DNA of 64,000 bases from CAVSRC01 sp963830205 (GTDB lineage Bacteria > Pseudomonadota > Alphaproteobacteria > Rhizobiales > Kaistiaceae): positions 62,001-126,000 of the forward strand of contig CAWHLP010000031.1 in NCBI GenBank assembly GCA_963830205.1. The letters are read 5' to 3'. This document shows, piece after piece, positions 27,178 to 35,914 of the stretch; positions within the stretch are counted from its first letter, which is position 1; each line of letters opens with the position of its first letter. The notes beneath the pieces are model-generated. The model worked only from the letters and a program-made list of their open reading frames with translations. It was not told the DNA's origin and searched no databases. A program made the translations under genes and the position numbers.

Positions 27178-27957
27178 ATGCTGCGTCTCCGCTCGCTCGC
27201 CTTCAACATCGCCTTCTACGCCTGGACCGTCGGGCTGACGCTGGCGACGCTGCCCTTCTACTTCTTCGTCTCGCAGGAAAGGTCGATGGACGTGGTGCGC
27301 CTGTGGTCGCGCGGCATGCTGTGGCTGCTGCGCGTCCTCGCCGGCACCACCTACGAGGTCCGCGGCCTCGACAACCTGCCCGCGGGCGGCGCGCTCATCG
27401 CGTGCAAGCACCAGTCCACCTGGGAGACGCTGGCGCTGGTGCCGATCCTCACCAACCCGACTTATGTGATGAAGGAGGAGCTCGCCCGCATCCCGGTCTT
27501 CGGCGCCTATACGGTGAAGGCTGGCATGATCCACCTCGACCGCAAGGGCAAGACGGCGGCGCTGAGGGCACTGGCCGAGCGCGCGCGCCAGGAGATCGCC
27601 AAGGGCCGCCAGGTGATCATGTTCCCGGAGGGCACGCGCCGGGCGCCGGGCGCGCCGCCCGACTACCAGACCGGCATTGCGCTCCTCTACAAGACGCTGG
27701 GCGTGCCGGTGGTGCCGGCGGCGCTCAATTCCGGCCTCTACTGGCCGCGGCGCCAGATCGACCACCACCCCGGCACGATCATCCTGGAATTCCTGCCGGC
27801 AATCCCGGCCGGCCTTGATTCGCGAAGCTTCCTCAGCCGCCTCGAATCAACCGTCGAGACTGCCACCGACCGCCTGATGGGCGAGGCGGCGAGCGCCAGT
27901 CCGGCACCGCCGCTCTCCCCGGAAGCCGCGGCGCGGCTCACAAGAAGCGCCGGATGA
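27178..27957 (+). CDS. plsC: 1-acyl-sn-glycerol-3-phosphate acyltransferase
   Basis: The 259-residue membrane-bound acyltransferase makes phosphatidic acid from lysophosphatidic acid. An N-terminal hydrophobic segment spans residues 12-30. The catalytic block reads KHQSTWE, so the classical HX4D is HX4E, which is normal for the alphaproteobacterial form. The phosphate-binding block is FPEGTRRAPG near residue 148, followed by VPVVPAALNSG. The start at 27178 follows GAGGTCGCCCG. The low-complexity tail after residue 240 is not conserved. Confidence 0.88.
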   Translation: MLRLRSLAFNIAFYAWTVGLTLATLPFYFFVSQERSMDVVRLWSRGMLWLLRVLAGTTYEVRGLDNLPAGGALIACKHQSTWETLALVPILTNPTYVMKEELARIPVFGAYTVKAGMIHLDRKGKTAALRALAERARQEIAKGRQVIMFPEGTRRAPGAPPDYQTGIALLYKTLGVPVVPAALNSGLYWPRRQIDHHPGTIILEFLPAIPAGLDSRSFLSRLESTVETATDRLMGEAASASPAPPLSPEAAARLTRSAG

Positions 27958-28026
27958 GGACTCTTTTTTGTCGGAATTGGATGGCATGGATTGCGTTCAC
28001 GCCAACAATGTTCTACGTTTGTTCTC

Positions 28027-28395
28027 ATGGTCGCCGTGGCTCCACCTCTCCTCTCGGATCGCCCGCCAGAGATCCCGCAAAAGGCGGGGCTCGGCGACCG
28101 CTTCCATTATTTCCGCGGCCGTTCGGGACGGCGCTACCTGTTCACGGCGGTTGCCGGCGATGCGCTGGCGGACTTCCGCAGCGTCGTGGCCATGCTCGCC
28201 GAACCGGCGCCGGACGGCCGGCTTTCCGCCCGTGCGGTGGTGACGGTGGATGCGCTCGGCTGCGCCGACCGGGGCTGGCCGCCGGGCGACGGCCGGCAGA
28301 CCCTGTGCCTCATCCATCTGCTCGCCCAGACCGAGGCGGAGCGGCGCGCCGTGGTCGCCGACCTGGCTTCGCTTCCCATCCAGATGGCGGCGTGA
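28027..28395 (+). CDS. Conserved hypothetical protein of 122 residues
   Basis: I do not recognise a named family. The reading is soluble, with FHYFRGRSGRRYLFTAVAGDALADF near the N-terminus (two strands around GRSGRRY), a middle ARAVVTVDAL and a C-terminal helix ending LPIQMAA. The codon pattern is that of the neighbours, so I accept it as a gene. The start at 28027 is chosen over upstream starts because the extra residues lack codon bias. It is convergent with chaC, 11 bases apart. No function is assigned. Confidence 0.6.
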   Translation: MVAVAPPLLSDRPPEIPQKAGLGDRFHYFRGRSGRRYLFTAVAGDALADFRSVVAMLAEPAPDGRLSARAVVTVDALGCADRGWPPGDGRQTLCLIHLLAQTEAERRAVVADLASLPIQMAA

Positions 28396-28406
28396 CGCCG
28401 GCCGTC

Positions 28407-28940
28407 TCAGCTCTCCGCGCCCTTGAGTTCTGCCGCCAGCCAGTCGAGCACCGCGTCATTGAGGCCGAGCGCCTTCAGGTGCGCCGCCGTGTTGATGACG
28501 TAGTCGCGGTTGGCGCCGGAGCGCCCGGCGCCGTCGCGCACCATCGCCAGCAGCTTTTCGCGCGGCAGGCGCCCGGCATATTGGACGTGGTCGCGGTCGG
28601 CGAGATAGGTCAGCGCCTTGACCGGCGGATGGCCGCCCTCGGCAAAGCGGATCGTCCGCCACACCGCGCGATAGACCTCGGTCACCAGTTCGCGCTCGGT
28701 GAGATAGGCGATGACCGATTCGCGGTTTCTCCCCGCGACGCGATAGGCGACCCCGCGGCACGAGCCGCCGCGGTCGAGGCCGAGCACCAGCCCCGGCTTC
28801 TCGCGCGTGCCACGGTGGACCCAGGAATAGACGCACAGCGCCCGATGCAGGCCATCGAGCCGGGCGGTCGCCTGTTCGACATAGTCGAAGCCCGGCCGCC
28901 ACATCAGCGAGCCATAGCCAAAAACCCAGAAATCCGACAT
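28407..28940 (-). CDS. Gamma-glutamylcyclotransferase, ChaC type
   Basis: The 177-residue cytosolic enzyme is predicted to act on glutathione, giving 5-oxoproline and cysteinylglycine. The substrate loop WVFGYGSLMWRPGFD lies at residues 5-19. The general-base glutamate is in YLTERELVTEV near residue 95, and the tail VINTAAHLKALG is typical of ChaC. The start ATG at 28938-28940 directly precedes the first strand. It is divergent from the DUF2125 gene with a 75-base gap. Confidence 0.88.
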   Translation of the reverse strand: MSDFWVFGYGSLMWRPGFDYVEQATARLDGLHRALCVYSWVHRGTREKPGLVLGLDRGGSCRGVAYRVAGRNRESVIAYLTERELVTEVYRAVWRTIRFAEGGHPPVKALTYLADRDHVQYAGRLPREKLLAMVRDGAGRSGANRDYVINTAAHLKALGLNDAVLDWLAAELKGAES

Positions 28941-29015
28941 GAGAGAAGCGCACCCGCAGAAGAGAAGCGGGCGCTCTAGCAAGGTCGCCTGTCGCTTGCA
29001 ATCGCGAGAGCTTGG

Positions 29016-30053
29016 ATGAGGAACAGGAAACGGCGCAGCCCCTGGCGCGGCTGGCTCATCGGCATCCTGGTGCTGATCCCGGTGCTCTGGGTCGGCTACT
29101 GGTGGGCCGCCCAGGAGATCGCCCGCGCCGCGATCGACCGCGCCACCACGCGGCCGATGGCCGGCGGCCGCTTCGCCTGCGCCGGCGAGACGCTTGGCGG
29201 GTTTCCGCTGAGACTCGATGTCGGCTGTACCCGCGCCGAGTACGGCGACGGTCCCCAGGGGACCGGCGAGCGCCTGTCGGCGGCGCTGGGCGGCGTGCAG
29301 GTCAGCGCGCCGCTCTACTGGCCGGGCTACGTCGAGGCGAACCTGACCAGCCCCTTCGTCGTCAACGCGCCGCCGACCGGTCTCGCCATCACCACCCAAT
29401 GGTCCGCCGCCAGCACCTCGGCCACGGCCGGCCTCGGCGGCCTGAAGAGCGCTGCCGCCACCTTCCACGGCCTCGATTTCTCCTCCGCCGGCGGACCCGC
29501 CTTGCCGGTCAAGGCGGTGACCGCCGACCTCGCCGAAGCGAGCGCCGCGCCGGCCGGCGGCGGCGCCTACCGCTTTGCCGCCACCGCCCATGCCTTGAAG
29601 GTGGTGCGCGCCAACGGGCAGGAAATCCCGTCGATCGACGGCGACGCCCTGATCACTGCGCTCAACTTCGGCAATTCGCTCGGCACCGATCCACGCGCGG
29701 CGCTCAGCGCCTGGGCCAAGGCCGGCGGCACCGCCCGCATCGACCGCCTGCGCTTTGCCGCCGGCGAGGCCGTCGCCGACGCCGACGGCGAGCTGGCCAT
29801 AGCTGCGAACGGCCTCATCTCCGGCAAGCTCAACGTGCGCCTGCGCAACCCGGACGCCTTCGTCGCCCTGGCCGAGGCGATCAAGCCAGGCGCCGCCAAG
29901 GAGGCCGGCAAGATCCTGGCCGTGGTGACGGCGCTCACGGTGCCGGTCGATACGCCCGACGGCCCGGCGCGCCAGACGACCGTGGTCATCCGCAACGGCC
30001 TGGTCTCGGTCGGCATCCTGCCGGTCGGCATGTTGCCGCCGGTCAAGTTTTAG
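29016..30053 (+). CDS. DUF2125 membrane-anchored periplasmic protein
   Basis: The 345-residue protein has a basic N-terminus (RNRKRR), one anchor at about residues 14-31 and a periplasmic beta-rich domain with GGFPLRLDVGC and SAPLYWPGYVEA, the DUF2125 hallmarks. The C-terminal strand VVIRNGLVSVGILPVGMLPP is conserved. The function is unknown. The repeated beta segments recall AsmA-like or lipid-transfer proteins (inference). The gene is an alphaproteobacterial marker beside tyrA and hisC. RBS GAGAGC at a short distance. The downstream gap is filled by palindromic repeats. Confidence 0.85.
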   Translation: MRNRKRRSPWRGWLIGILVLIPVLWVGYWWAAQEIARAAIDRATTRPMAGGRFACAGETLGGFPLRLDVGCTRAEYGDGPQGTGERLSAALGGVQVSAPLYWPGYVEANLTSPFVVNAPPTGLAITTQWSAASTSATAGLGGLKSAAATFHGLDFSSAGGPALPVKAVTADLAEASAAPAGGGAYRFAATAHALKVVRANGQEIPSIDGDALITALNFGNSLGTDPRAALSAWAKAGGTARIDRLRFAAGEAVADADGELAIAANGLISGKLNVRLRNPDAFVALAEAIKPGAAKEAGKILAVVTALTVPVDTPDGPARQTTVVIRNGLVSVGILPVGMLPPVKF

Positions 30054-30070
30054 GGTCGGGGCGCGACATC

Positions 30071-30185
30071 GCATCCTCCTCCCCCTGAAAGGGGGAGGTC
30101 GGTTGGCGAAGCCAACCGGGTGGGGGTCATGGGGCGCACGATGGCGACCCCTCCCCGGCGCTTCGCGCCGACCCTCCCCTTTCAG
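30071..30185. repeat. Paired C-rich/G-rich palindromes after DUF2125
   Basis: Two short palindromes lie in tandem. The first is CCTCCCCC-TGAA-AGGGGGAGG, followed by a hairpin GGTTGGC-GAA-GCCAACC and GGGTGGGGGTC. The second is ACCCCTCCCC, a hairpin of CGGCGCTTCGCGCCG and CCTCCCC-tttc-GGGGAGG. They belong to the modular family seen also at 48.9-49.1, 51.9-53.0 and 56.0-56.3 kb. The rest of the 680-base gap (to 30733) is a looser hairpin set (30200-30450) and the composite element copy 2. I see no gene. Confidence 0.6.
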
Positions 30186-30456
30186 GGGAGGGCGATCGCA
30201 TATGGGCACCGCCCCCTCGCCCAGAGGGCTCCGCGCCTTAGCGAGCAGAGCGAGCCTAGGCGCGGAGGGTGAGGGGGCGCCCACATATCCGGATAGCTCG
30301 GCTCCCCCTCACCCGGATCGACCCGCTGACGCGGCCCGATCCGACCTCTCCCCGCCGGGGAGAGGTGGTGCGCCGTGCCACATGCGATTGCCCTGCCTTT
30401 CAGGGGAGGGAGAAGATGCGTTTCTGAAATCGCTGCGCAAGGCGCGCTCGGCGCAA

Positions 30457-30705
30457 TGTCCCCTCTCCCCTTGTTGGAGAGGGCTGTTTCTCTTGGTGAG
30501 CAAGGGCGAACCTAGAGAAACAGGGTGAGGGGTATTGGCAACTAGCCTTGGTCTGAGTCCGCGCCGGCGCAGCCGGCTCCACGGCCGCTTTGCCGTCACC
30601 GCGCTGGTGTCCCCCTCTCCCGGAATTCCAACACCGATTTGCTGGCGCAAATCGGGGAATTCCGACCTCCCCCACAAGGACCCTCAAGGGGGGAGGTGGG
30701 GACTC
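30457..30705 (-). repeat. Composite palindromic element, copy 2 (inverted)
   Basis: Read on the minus strand the order matches copies 1 and 3: CCCCACCTCCCCCCTTG lead, a palindrome with its own core (GGAATTCC arms around GATTTGCG/CGCAAATC), then ACCAGCGCGGTG, GGAGCCGGCTGC, and a terminal hairpin with AGAAACAG arms. The core of the large palindrome differs in sequence from the other copies while the flanks are kept, which shows the hairpin was exchanged or mutated symmetrically. It lies in the gap between two convergent genes, DUF2125 and tyrA. Confidence 0.72.
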
Positions 30706-30733
30706 ACAGCGGCCCGCACATGAGGCGGGGCAG

Positions 30734-31666
30734 CTACTCCGCCTCGTCCTTGCCGTGGCGGCGGCCGAAGTCGGGGGCGGCGGTCTCCTGGCCGGCGGCG
30801 ATGATGCCGCGACGGATGGCGCGCGTGCGCGTGAACAGCTCGAACAGCCTGTCGCCGTCGCCGTAGCGGATGAGCCGCTGCACGGCGGTCAGGTCCTCCA
30901 TGAAGCGGCCGAGCATCTCCAACACCGCTTCGCGATTGTTGAGGAAGACGTCGCGCCACATGGTCGGGTCGGAGGCGGCGATGCGGGTGAAGTCACGGAA
31001 GCCGCCGGCCGAGAACTTCATTACCTCCGACTGGGTGACCGTCTCCAGATCGGCGGCGGTGCCGACGATGTTGTAGGCGATCAGGTGCGGCACATGGCTG
31101 GTGATGGCGAGCACCAGATCGTGGTGCCTGGCATCCATCACCTCGACATTGGAGCCCATGCCGCGCCAGAAATCCTGCGTCTTCGCGACGGCTTGCGGAT
31201 CGGCGTCCGGCGTCGGCGTCAGGATGCACCAGCGGTTCTCGAAGAGTTCGGCGAAGCCGGCATCGGGCCCGGAATATTCCGTGCCGGCGACGGGATGCGC
31301 CGGCACGAAATGAACTCCCTTGGGCAGATGAGGTTGCACCTGGGCGATGACCGACGCCTTGACCGAGCCGACATCGGAGACGATGGCGCCCGGCTTGAGC
31401 GCGCCGGCAATGGCCTTGGTGACGGCAGCATAGGCGCCGACGGGAATGCACAGGATGACGCAATCGGCATCGCGCACCGCTTCCGCCGGGTCGGCGTGAT
31501 AGCTGTCGCCGAGGCCGAGTTCCTCGGCGCGCTTGAGAGTCGCGGCGCTGCGCGTCGAAATGGCGATGGCGCGCACGAGACCACCCCGCCGCGCGGCAAG
31601 CGCGATCGACGCACCGATGAGGCCGATGCCGATCAGCGCCAGGCGCGGGAAGACAGGTTCAGTCAT
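30734..31666 (-). CDS. tyrA: Prephenate/arogenate dehydrogenase
   Basis: The 310-residue NAD(P)-dependent dehydrogenase oxidises prephenate or cyclohexadienyl substrate for tyrosine synthesis. The cofactor motif is LIGIGLIGASIALA at residue 10. SDVGSVKASV, VPAHPVAGTEYSGPDAG and the helical domain AITSHVPHLIAY follow in family order. No chorismate mutase or ACT domain is fused. It is transcribed after hisC (183-base gap with a repeat), the conserved Hyphomicrobiales order hisC-tyrA. Confidence 0.92.
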   Translation of the reverse strand: MTEPVFPRLALIGIGLIGASIALAARRGGLVRAIAISTRSAATLKRAEELGLGDSYHADPAEAVRDADCVILCIPVGAYAAVTKAIAGALKPGAIVSDVGSVKASVIAQVQPHLPKGVHFVPAHPVAGTEYSGPDAGFAELFENRWCILTPTPDADPQAVAKTQDFWRGMGSNVEVMDARHHDLVLAITSHVPHLIAYNIVGTAADLETVTQSEVMKFSAGGFRDFTRIAASDPTMWRDVFLNNREAVLEMLGRFMEDLTAVQRLIRYGDGDRLFELFTRTRAIRRGIIAAGQETAAPDFGRRHGKDEAE

Positions 31667-31689
31667 GAGACGGCGGCCCTTTCCAATCG

Positions 31690-31843
31690 CCGCGAGCCCT
31701 CTCCCCCCTTGCGGGGGAGACGGCGGAGCCCGATTTCGCGCACGCGAAATCGTTGGCGAAGCCAGAGGGGGGTATCGGGAAGGCCGTGCCTTGACCCCTC
31801 TCCCTGTCCCTCCCCGGCAAGGGGGGAGGGAACCCCCAAACCA
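31690..31843. repeat. Palindromic repeats between hisC and tyrA
   Basis: Two C-rich/G-rich palindromes lie between co-oriented genes: CTCTCCCCCC-ttgc-GGGGGAGA with an adjoining hairpin GATTTCGCG/CGCGAAATC, and ACCCCTCTCCCTGTCCCTCCCC with GGGGGGAGGG. Inside an operon they may act as mRNA stabilisers or partial terminators (inference). Confidence 0.55.
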
Positions 31844-31849
31844 CCGACA

Positions 31850-32968
31850 TCAGGGCCGCCTCGCCGGCTTCATGGCCAAGAATTCCGTGAGCGCCGCGAT
31901 CACTGCCTCATTGGCCTCCGCCGAGCCGATGGTCATGCGCAGCGCATTGGGCAGGCCATAGTTTTCCACCCGGCGGAGCACGATGCCGCGGTCGAGCAGC
32001 CAGGCGTCGGCCTCGGGTGCCCGCTTGCCGGCCACATCGGGGAAGTGGATGAGGATGAAATTGCCGACGCTCGGCGTCACGGTGAGGCCAAGACCGGTGA
32101 GCGCCGCGCTGAGCCTGGGCAGCCAGACCGCATTGTGCTCGGCGGCGCGGGCGACATGCGCCGCATCGCCGAGCGCCGCAGCCCCCGCCGCGATCGCCGC
32201 CGCCGACAGGTTGAACGGCCCGCGGATGCGGTTGAGCGCATCGATCACCGGCGCCGGCCCGTAGCACCAGCCGATGCGGAGGCTCGCCAGCCCGTAGATC
32301 TTCGAGAAGGTTCGAGTCATCACCACGTTCGGCGCGCTGCCGGCAAGCTCGATGCCGCTCTCGTAATCGTTGCGGCGGACGTATTCGGCATAGGCCGCGT
32401 CGAGCACCAGGAGCACGCGCGACGGCAACGCCGCATGCAGCCGGCGCACCTCGCTGAACGGCAGGTAGGTGCCGGTCGGGTTGTTCGGGTTGGCGAGGAA
32501 CACCACCCGCGTCTTGTCGTTCACCAGCGCCAGCATGGCGTCGATGTCGGCGGTGAAATCCCTCTCCGGCGCCACCACCGGCCTGGCGCCCATGGCGCGG
32601 ATGACGATCGGGTAGACCAGGAAGCCGTGCTCGCTGTGGATCGCCTCGTCGCCGGGGCCGAGATAGGCGTTGGCGATGAGGTGCAGCACCTCATCCGAGC
32701 CGGCGCCGCAGATGATGCGCTCCGGGTTGAGGCCGTGGACCGCCGCAATCGCGTTGCGGAGCGCGCTCGCCGCGCCATCCGGATAGTGCTCCAGCCGGTC
32801 GGCGACCGCCTTGTAGGCGGCAATCGCAGCGGGGCTGGCGCCGAGCGGCGTCTCGTTCGACGACAGCTTGTGGAGCTTCTGACCGCCGGTCGCCGTGGAC
32901 TTGCCGGGGACATAGGGCGCGATATCCAGCACCCCCTGGTGCGGCATCGGCGCTGTCGGCGCGCTCAT
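31850..32968 (-). CDS. hisC: Histidinol-phosphate aminotransferase
   Basis: The 372-residue class I/II PLP aminotransferase makes histidinol phosphate, and in this genomic context often also handles aromatic amino acids. Landmarks are LSSNETPLGASP at residue 35, GAGSDEVLHLIANAY, FLANPNNPTGTYL, LDAAYAEYV and the PLP lysine in RTFSKIYGLASLRIGW. The start at 32968 (MSAPTAPMPHQG) lies before the first conserved helix. Pairing with tyrA supports a role in tyrosine and phenylalanine synthesis as well as histidine. Confidence 0.9.
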   Translation of the reverse strand: MSAPTAPMPHQGVLDIAPYVPGKSTATGGQKLHKLSSNETPLGASPAAIAAYKAVADRLEHYPDGAASALRNAIAAVHGLNPERIICGAGSDEVLHLIANAYLGPGDEAIHSEHGFLVYPIVIRAMGARPVVAPERDFTADIDAMLALVNDKTRVVFLANPNNPTGTYLPFSEVRRLHAALPSRVLLVLDAAYAEYVRRNDYESGIELAGSAPNVVMTRTFSKIYGLASLRIGWCYGPAPVIDALNRIRGPFNLSAAAIAAGAAALGDAAHVARAAEHNAVWLPRLSAALTGLGLTVTPSVGNFILIHFPDVAGKRAPEADAWLLDRGIVLRRVENYGLPNALRMTIGSAEANEAVIAALTEFLAMKPARRP

Positions 32969-33306
32969 TGGAAGGTGCTCCCGCTGGCGGTTGGCTGGCC
33001 GCCGGCCGGGGTGGCCGGCGCGGCACACTCATAGGCAAGGAACCCGCTGAAATCAAAGAAAACATTGACAGTTGTTGGTGTGCCTGCCGGCTAATCACCC
33101 ACTTTCCGGCACAGCTCCACGACCACCCGCGGCAGCCATGGTGTCGACGCGACTTCGCCGAGCTGTGCCGCGAGGATCAACGCCAAGGTCGAGCAGTCGA
33201 TGGTACTTTGGTCGCAGGGGCAAGCGCATCGGCGCCAGCGCGCCGCTGTGCTTCCCGAACCTCTCCGGCCAGCAGGCGCTCTTCCCGCTCAGCCGCTGAA
33301 TCAGAC

Positions 33307-33328
33307 GGGCCGCCTTTGCCGGCGGCCC
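33307..33328. terminator. Perfect GC hairpin in the hisC upstream gap
   Basis: An eight-base perfect stem (GGGCCGCC and GGCGGCCC) with a six-base loop stands 33 bases beyond the stop of the minus-strand secreted-protein gene. No T-run follows, so it is at best a weak terminator. The 392-base gap (32969-33360) otherwise holds the hisC upstream region. A weak open reading frame with a possible RWYFGRRGKRIG segment is seen around 33190, but I cannot support it as a gene. Confidence 0.4.
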
Positions 33329-33360
33329 GCCCGATAGCGCCCAGAAACGCAATTGCGTCG

Positions 33361-33906
33361 TCAGCCGGCCCGGCGCAGCGTGATGGCGACGCGCTGAACG
33401 TTGGTGCTGGTGTCCTTGCCGGGCGCGATGGTCACCGACTGGCTGCTGCCGCGCGTGACCAGATCCATGGTCGCGGAGAAGGCTGAGCCTTTCAGCAACA
33501 CATGCACACGGCCGCCGTTGACGCCGCCGGCGACGGTGCCCCTGACGTTGTTCTTCAGCTCTTCCCAATAGCCCGACAGCGAGCCGGCAGAGTGGTCGAC
33601 ATAGGTGTTGACCTTGAACTCGTAGCTGGGGCTGGTGCAGCTGATGTGCTGCTGCAGGTTGTTGTCGCTGTCCTTGACCAGATACTGCGCCGTGCAGCGC
33701 ATGCGCTCCTTGGTGCCGCTGTCCATACTGACAGTGCCCGAGCCTGACCAGGACCCGTCAAAGCCGGCGAACGGTCCGCCGGCATAGGCCACATCGCCTC
33801 CGGCCATTGCGAGCGTGCCGACGAGCGACATTGCCGCCGCGGCGCCTGTGCGCTTGATCCAGCCGCTCGCCCGTGGAGCCGCCATCGCATGGAAAGTGTC
33901 GATCAT
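33361..33906 (-). CDS. Secreted hypothetical protein
   Basis: The 181-residue product carries an N-terminal signal segment (hydrophobic stretch about residues 22-42, ending VAYAGG). The mature part is beta-rich: FDGSWSGSGTVSMDSG, a pair of cysteines (CTAQ and ISCTSPSYEF), VRGTVAGGVNGGRVHV and a terminal VAITLRRAG. The pattern of a glycine-rich first strand followed by two cysteines is seen in small exported alphaproteobacterial proteins of unknown function. The start at 33906 follows GAGGACAGCGGG. It is expressed alone. No ligand or enzyme can be named. Confidence 0.65.
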   Translation of the reverse strand: MIDTFHAMAAPRASGWIKRTGAAAAMSLVGTLAMAGGDVAYAGGPFAGFDGSWSGSGTVSMDSGTKERMRCTAQYLVKDSDNNLQQHISCTSPSYEFKVNTYVDHSAGSLSGYWEELKNNVRGTVAGGVNGGRVHVLLKGSAFSATMDLVTRGSSQSVTIAPGKDTSTNVQRVAITLRRAG

Positions 33907-34116
33907 CCCGCTGTCCTCAGGTTCCGTAGGGTTTGCGCCTATCGCGGCAAACATCGGCACAGGGCCCGCGACGCTGTTCTTTCATACCATCGCCAAGGCC
34001 GCGTTTCAGCCGCCCGACGCCTGAATTCGACGATCTGTGTCCGGCAAGACGCAACCGGGTAAACAGGCCGGAAATATGACCTGCAAGTTCGCCGATTGCC
34101 ACCCCCCGCTGTGACA

Positions 34117-34311
34117 TCAGACACAAGCAAGCACCATGCCCGGCAGCTTGCGGCCGATCACCTGGGTTGTCCACACCTCGCCGGGCCTGACCGGAAAGGC
34201 GCGGGTTATCGTGCCGGTGGTGACGATATCGCCGGGCGAAAGCCTGCCGCCGGGGGTCTCAGCCCGGCCGTGCAGGGCGAAGGCAGCGACCGTGTCCGCC
34301 GCCGTCCCTGG
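34117..34311 (-). pseudogene. 3' remnant of a fumarylacetoacetase/hydratase-family gene
   Basis: Sixty-four codons directly after the methyltransferase stop, in the same frame and without a start codon, read as the C-terminus of a 2-keto-4-pentenoate hydratase or FAH-family protein: LSPGDIVTTGTITRAFPV, RPGEVWTTQVIGRKLPG, then a stop. The GDIVTTG strand and the closing LPG are family landmarks. Everything upstream is missing. It is most simply a deletion scar, with the methyltransferase gene joined to the end of a lost gene. The remaining 210 bases to the secreted-protein gene hold nothing I can name. Confidence 0.5.
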
Positions 34312-35052
34312 TCATCGCGCCGGCGAGGCGGCGCCTGGCGGAATCCAGGCCGGGCGCAGAGCGGACCTCAGCCGGCTGCGCCGTTCGCGCGCGGCGACGC
34401 CCTGGTAGAGCTGCTTGGTCGCCTCGACGATGATCACCCCGGCAAAGGCCGGCCACAGGGTACGGCCGACCCGCTCCCAGGTCATGCCGCTGCGCAGCCA
34501 CGGCCCCGGCAGCGGCAGCACGGCCAGCGCCTCCGACCAGCCGAGCGGCGAGAGCTGCGCATCGCGCAGCAGGCTGGTGAGCTGGCCGGTGCCGTAGGGC
34601 TGGCCGTAGCCGAAGGGGGTCTTCTCGGTGCGCGCCCAGACGCCGCTGCGGTTGGGCACCACCAGCATGACCCGGCCGCCGGGCGACAGCACGCGCCAGA
34701 TCTCGCGCAACTGGTCGCGCGGGTCGGCCGCCATCTCCAGGCAATGGACGATGAGCACCCGGTCGACCGAGGCATCGGGCAGCGGCAGCGCATCGTCCTC
34801 GACCAGTGCCGTCCGGTTCGGCCCGTCGAGCGGCCAGGTCACCACCCCCTGGGCCGCCGGCATCAGCGCCAGCACGCGCTCGGCGTCGCCGGCAAGGTCC
34901 TCCAGATAGGGCGTGGCATAGCCCATGCCGAGCACGCATTCGCCGGCAAGCGTCGGCCAGCGCTTGGCCAGCCGCCGGCCGATCAGCCGGCGCGCCACCA
35001 CGCCGAGGCGGCTGGCATAGAAGGCGCGGAGGTCGACCACGTCGAGATACAT
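34312..35052 (-). CDS. SAM-dependent methyltransferase (class I)
   Basis: The 246-residue protein resembles the Hyphomicrobiales methyltransferase that neighbours gloB. The SAM motif is degenerate: VLGMGYATPYLE at about residue 40 in place of the usual GxGxG. The acidic post-I region is missing, but LPLPDASVDRVLIVHCLEMA (motif III/IV) and WRVLSPGGRVMLVVPNR are well kept, followed by a TPFGYGQPY loop. Substrate unknown. Its stop is immediately followed by the hydratase remnant. It is divergent from gloB (about 90 bases). Confidence 0.8.
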   Translation of the reverse strand: MYLDVVDLRAFYASRLGVVARRLIGRRLAKRWPTLAGECVLGMGYATPYLEDLAGDAERVLALMPAAQGVVTWPLDGPNRTALVEDDALPLPDASVDRVLIVHCLEMAADPRDQLREIWRVLSPGGRVMLVVPNRSGVWARTEKTPFGYGQPYGTGQLTSLLRDAQLSPLGWSEALAVLPLPGPWLRSGMTWERVGRTLWPAFAGVIIVEATKQLYQGVAARERRSRLRSALRPAWIPPGAASPAR

Positions 35053-35142
35053 GGGCCCTATCGTACCAGAGGCGGGTAGCCCTGCGCGACGACCGATGCT
35101 AGGTGAGGATTACCGCCACCCCAGAACCGAAAGCAGGCCGCC

Positions 35143-35914
35143 ATGGCGCTCATCATCGAGCAATTCACCTGCCGTTCCGACAACTTCGGCGTGCTCGTCC
35201 ACGACCCGGCCGCGGGCCTCACCGCGGCCATCGATACGCCGGCGGAAGCACCGATCCGCGACAAGCTCACGGAGAAGGGCTGGCGCCTGACCCACATCTT
35301 CACCACCCACCACCACGGCGACCACGTCGAAGGCCATCTCGGGCTGAAGGCCGATTCCGGCTGCGAGATCCTCGGGCCCGCGGCCGAGGCCGACAAGATC
35401 CCCGGCATCGACCGGCGCGTCAGCGGCGGCGACAGCTTCGCCTTCGGCAGCGCCGAGGTGCGCGTCATCGACACCCCCGGCCACACCCTTGGCCATATCA
35501 GCTACTGGCTGCCCGGCGAAGGCGTCGCCTTCACCGGCGACACGCTCTTCGCCATGGGCTGCGGCCGCGTCTTCGAGGGCACGCCCGAGATGATGTTCGC
35601 TTCGCTCGAGAAGCTTCGTGCCCTGCCCGACGACACCCGCGTCTATTGCGGCCATGAATATACCGAGACCAATGCGCGCTTCGCCCTCACCGTCGATCCA
35701 GCCAATGCCGATCTCGTCGCCCGCTACGACGGCGGTGAAGGGTCTCCGCGCCGCAGGCCAAGCGACGCTGCCGACAACGATCGCGCTCGAGAAGAAGACC
35801 AACCCCTATTTCCGCGTCGACGATGCGGCCATCCGCAGGCAGCTCGGCCTGGAGCAGGCGACACCGGCGGAGGTCTTCGCCGAAATCCGCAAGCGCAAGG
35901 ACGCCTTCCGGTGA
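35143..35914 (+). pseudogene. gloB: Hydroxyacylglutathione hydrolase (glyoxalase II), frame break near 35735
   Basis: Glyoxalase II hydrolyses S-D-lactoylglutathione to D-lactate and glutathione. The metallo-hydrolase box THHHGDHVEGH lies near residue 55, and further metal ligands lie in DTPGHTLGHISYW, FTGDTLFAMGCGRVFEG and YCGHEYTETNARF. After residue 197 the frame changes. The next frame reads AVKGLRAAGQATLPTTIALEKKTNPYFR and continues to the stop at 35914. One extra base near 35735 accounts for it. In the given frame the reading runs on into the cupin gene, which creates a false 401-residue fusion. Probably an intact 256-residue enzyme. Confidence 0.85.

Noticed and set aside
28407..30284. 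A 625-codon open frame on the minus strand covering chaC and the antisense of DUF2125
   Set aside because: Only the last 177 codons match a protein family. The rest is arginine- and glycine-rich and mirrors the DUF2125 gene, a normal effect of high GC content.
33072..33299. A 75-codon frame upstream of hisC with a RWYFGRRGKRIG segment
   Set aside because: No ribosome-binding site, no family and no codon bias. A decayed gene is possible but cannot be shown.
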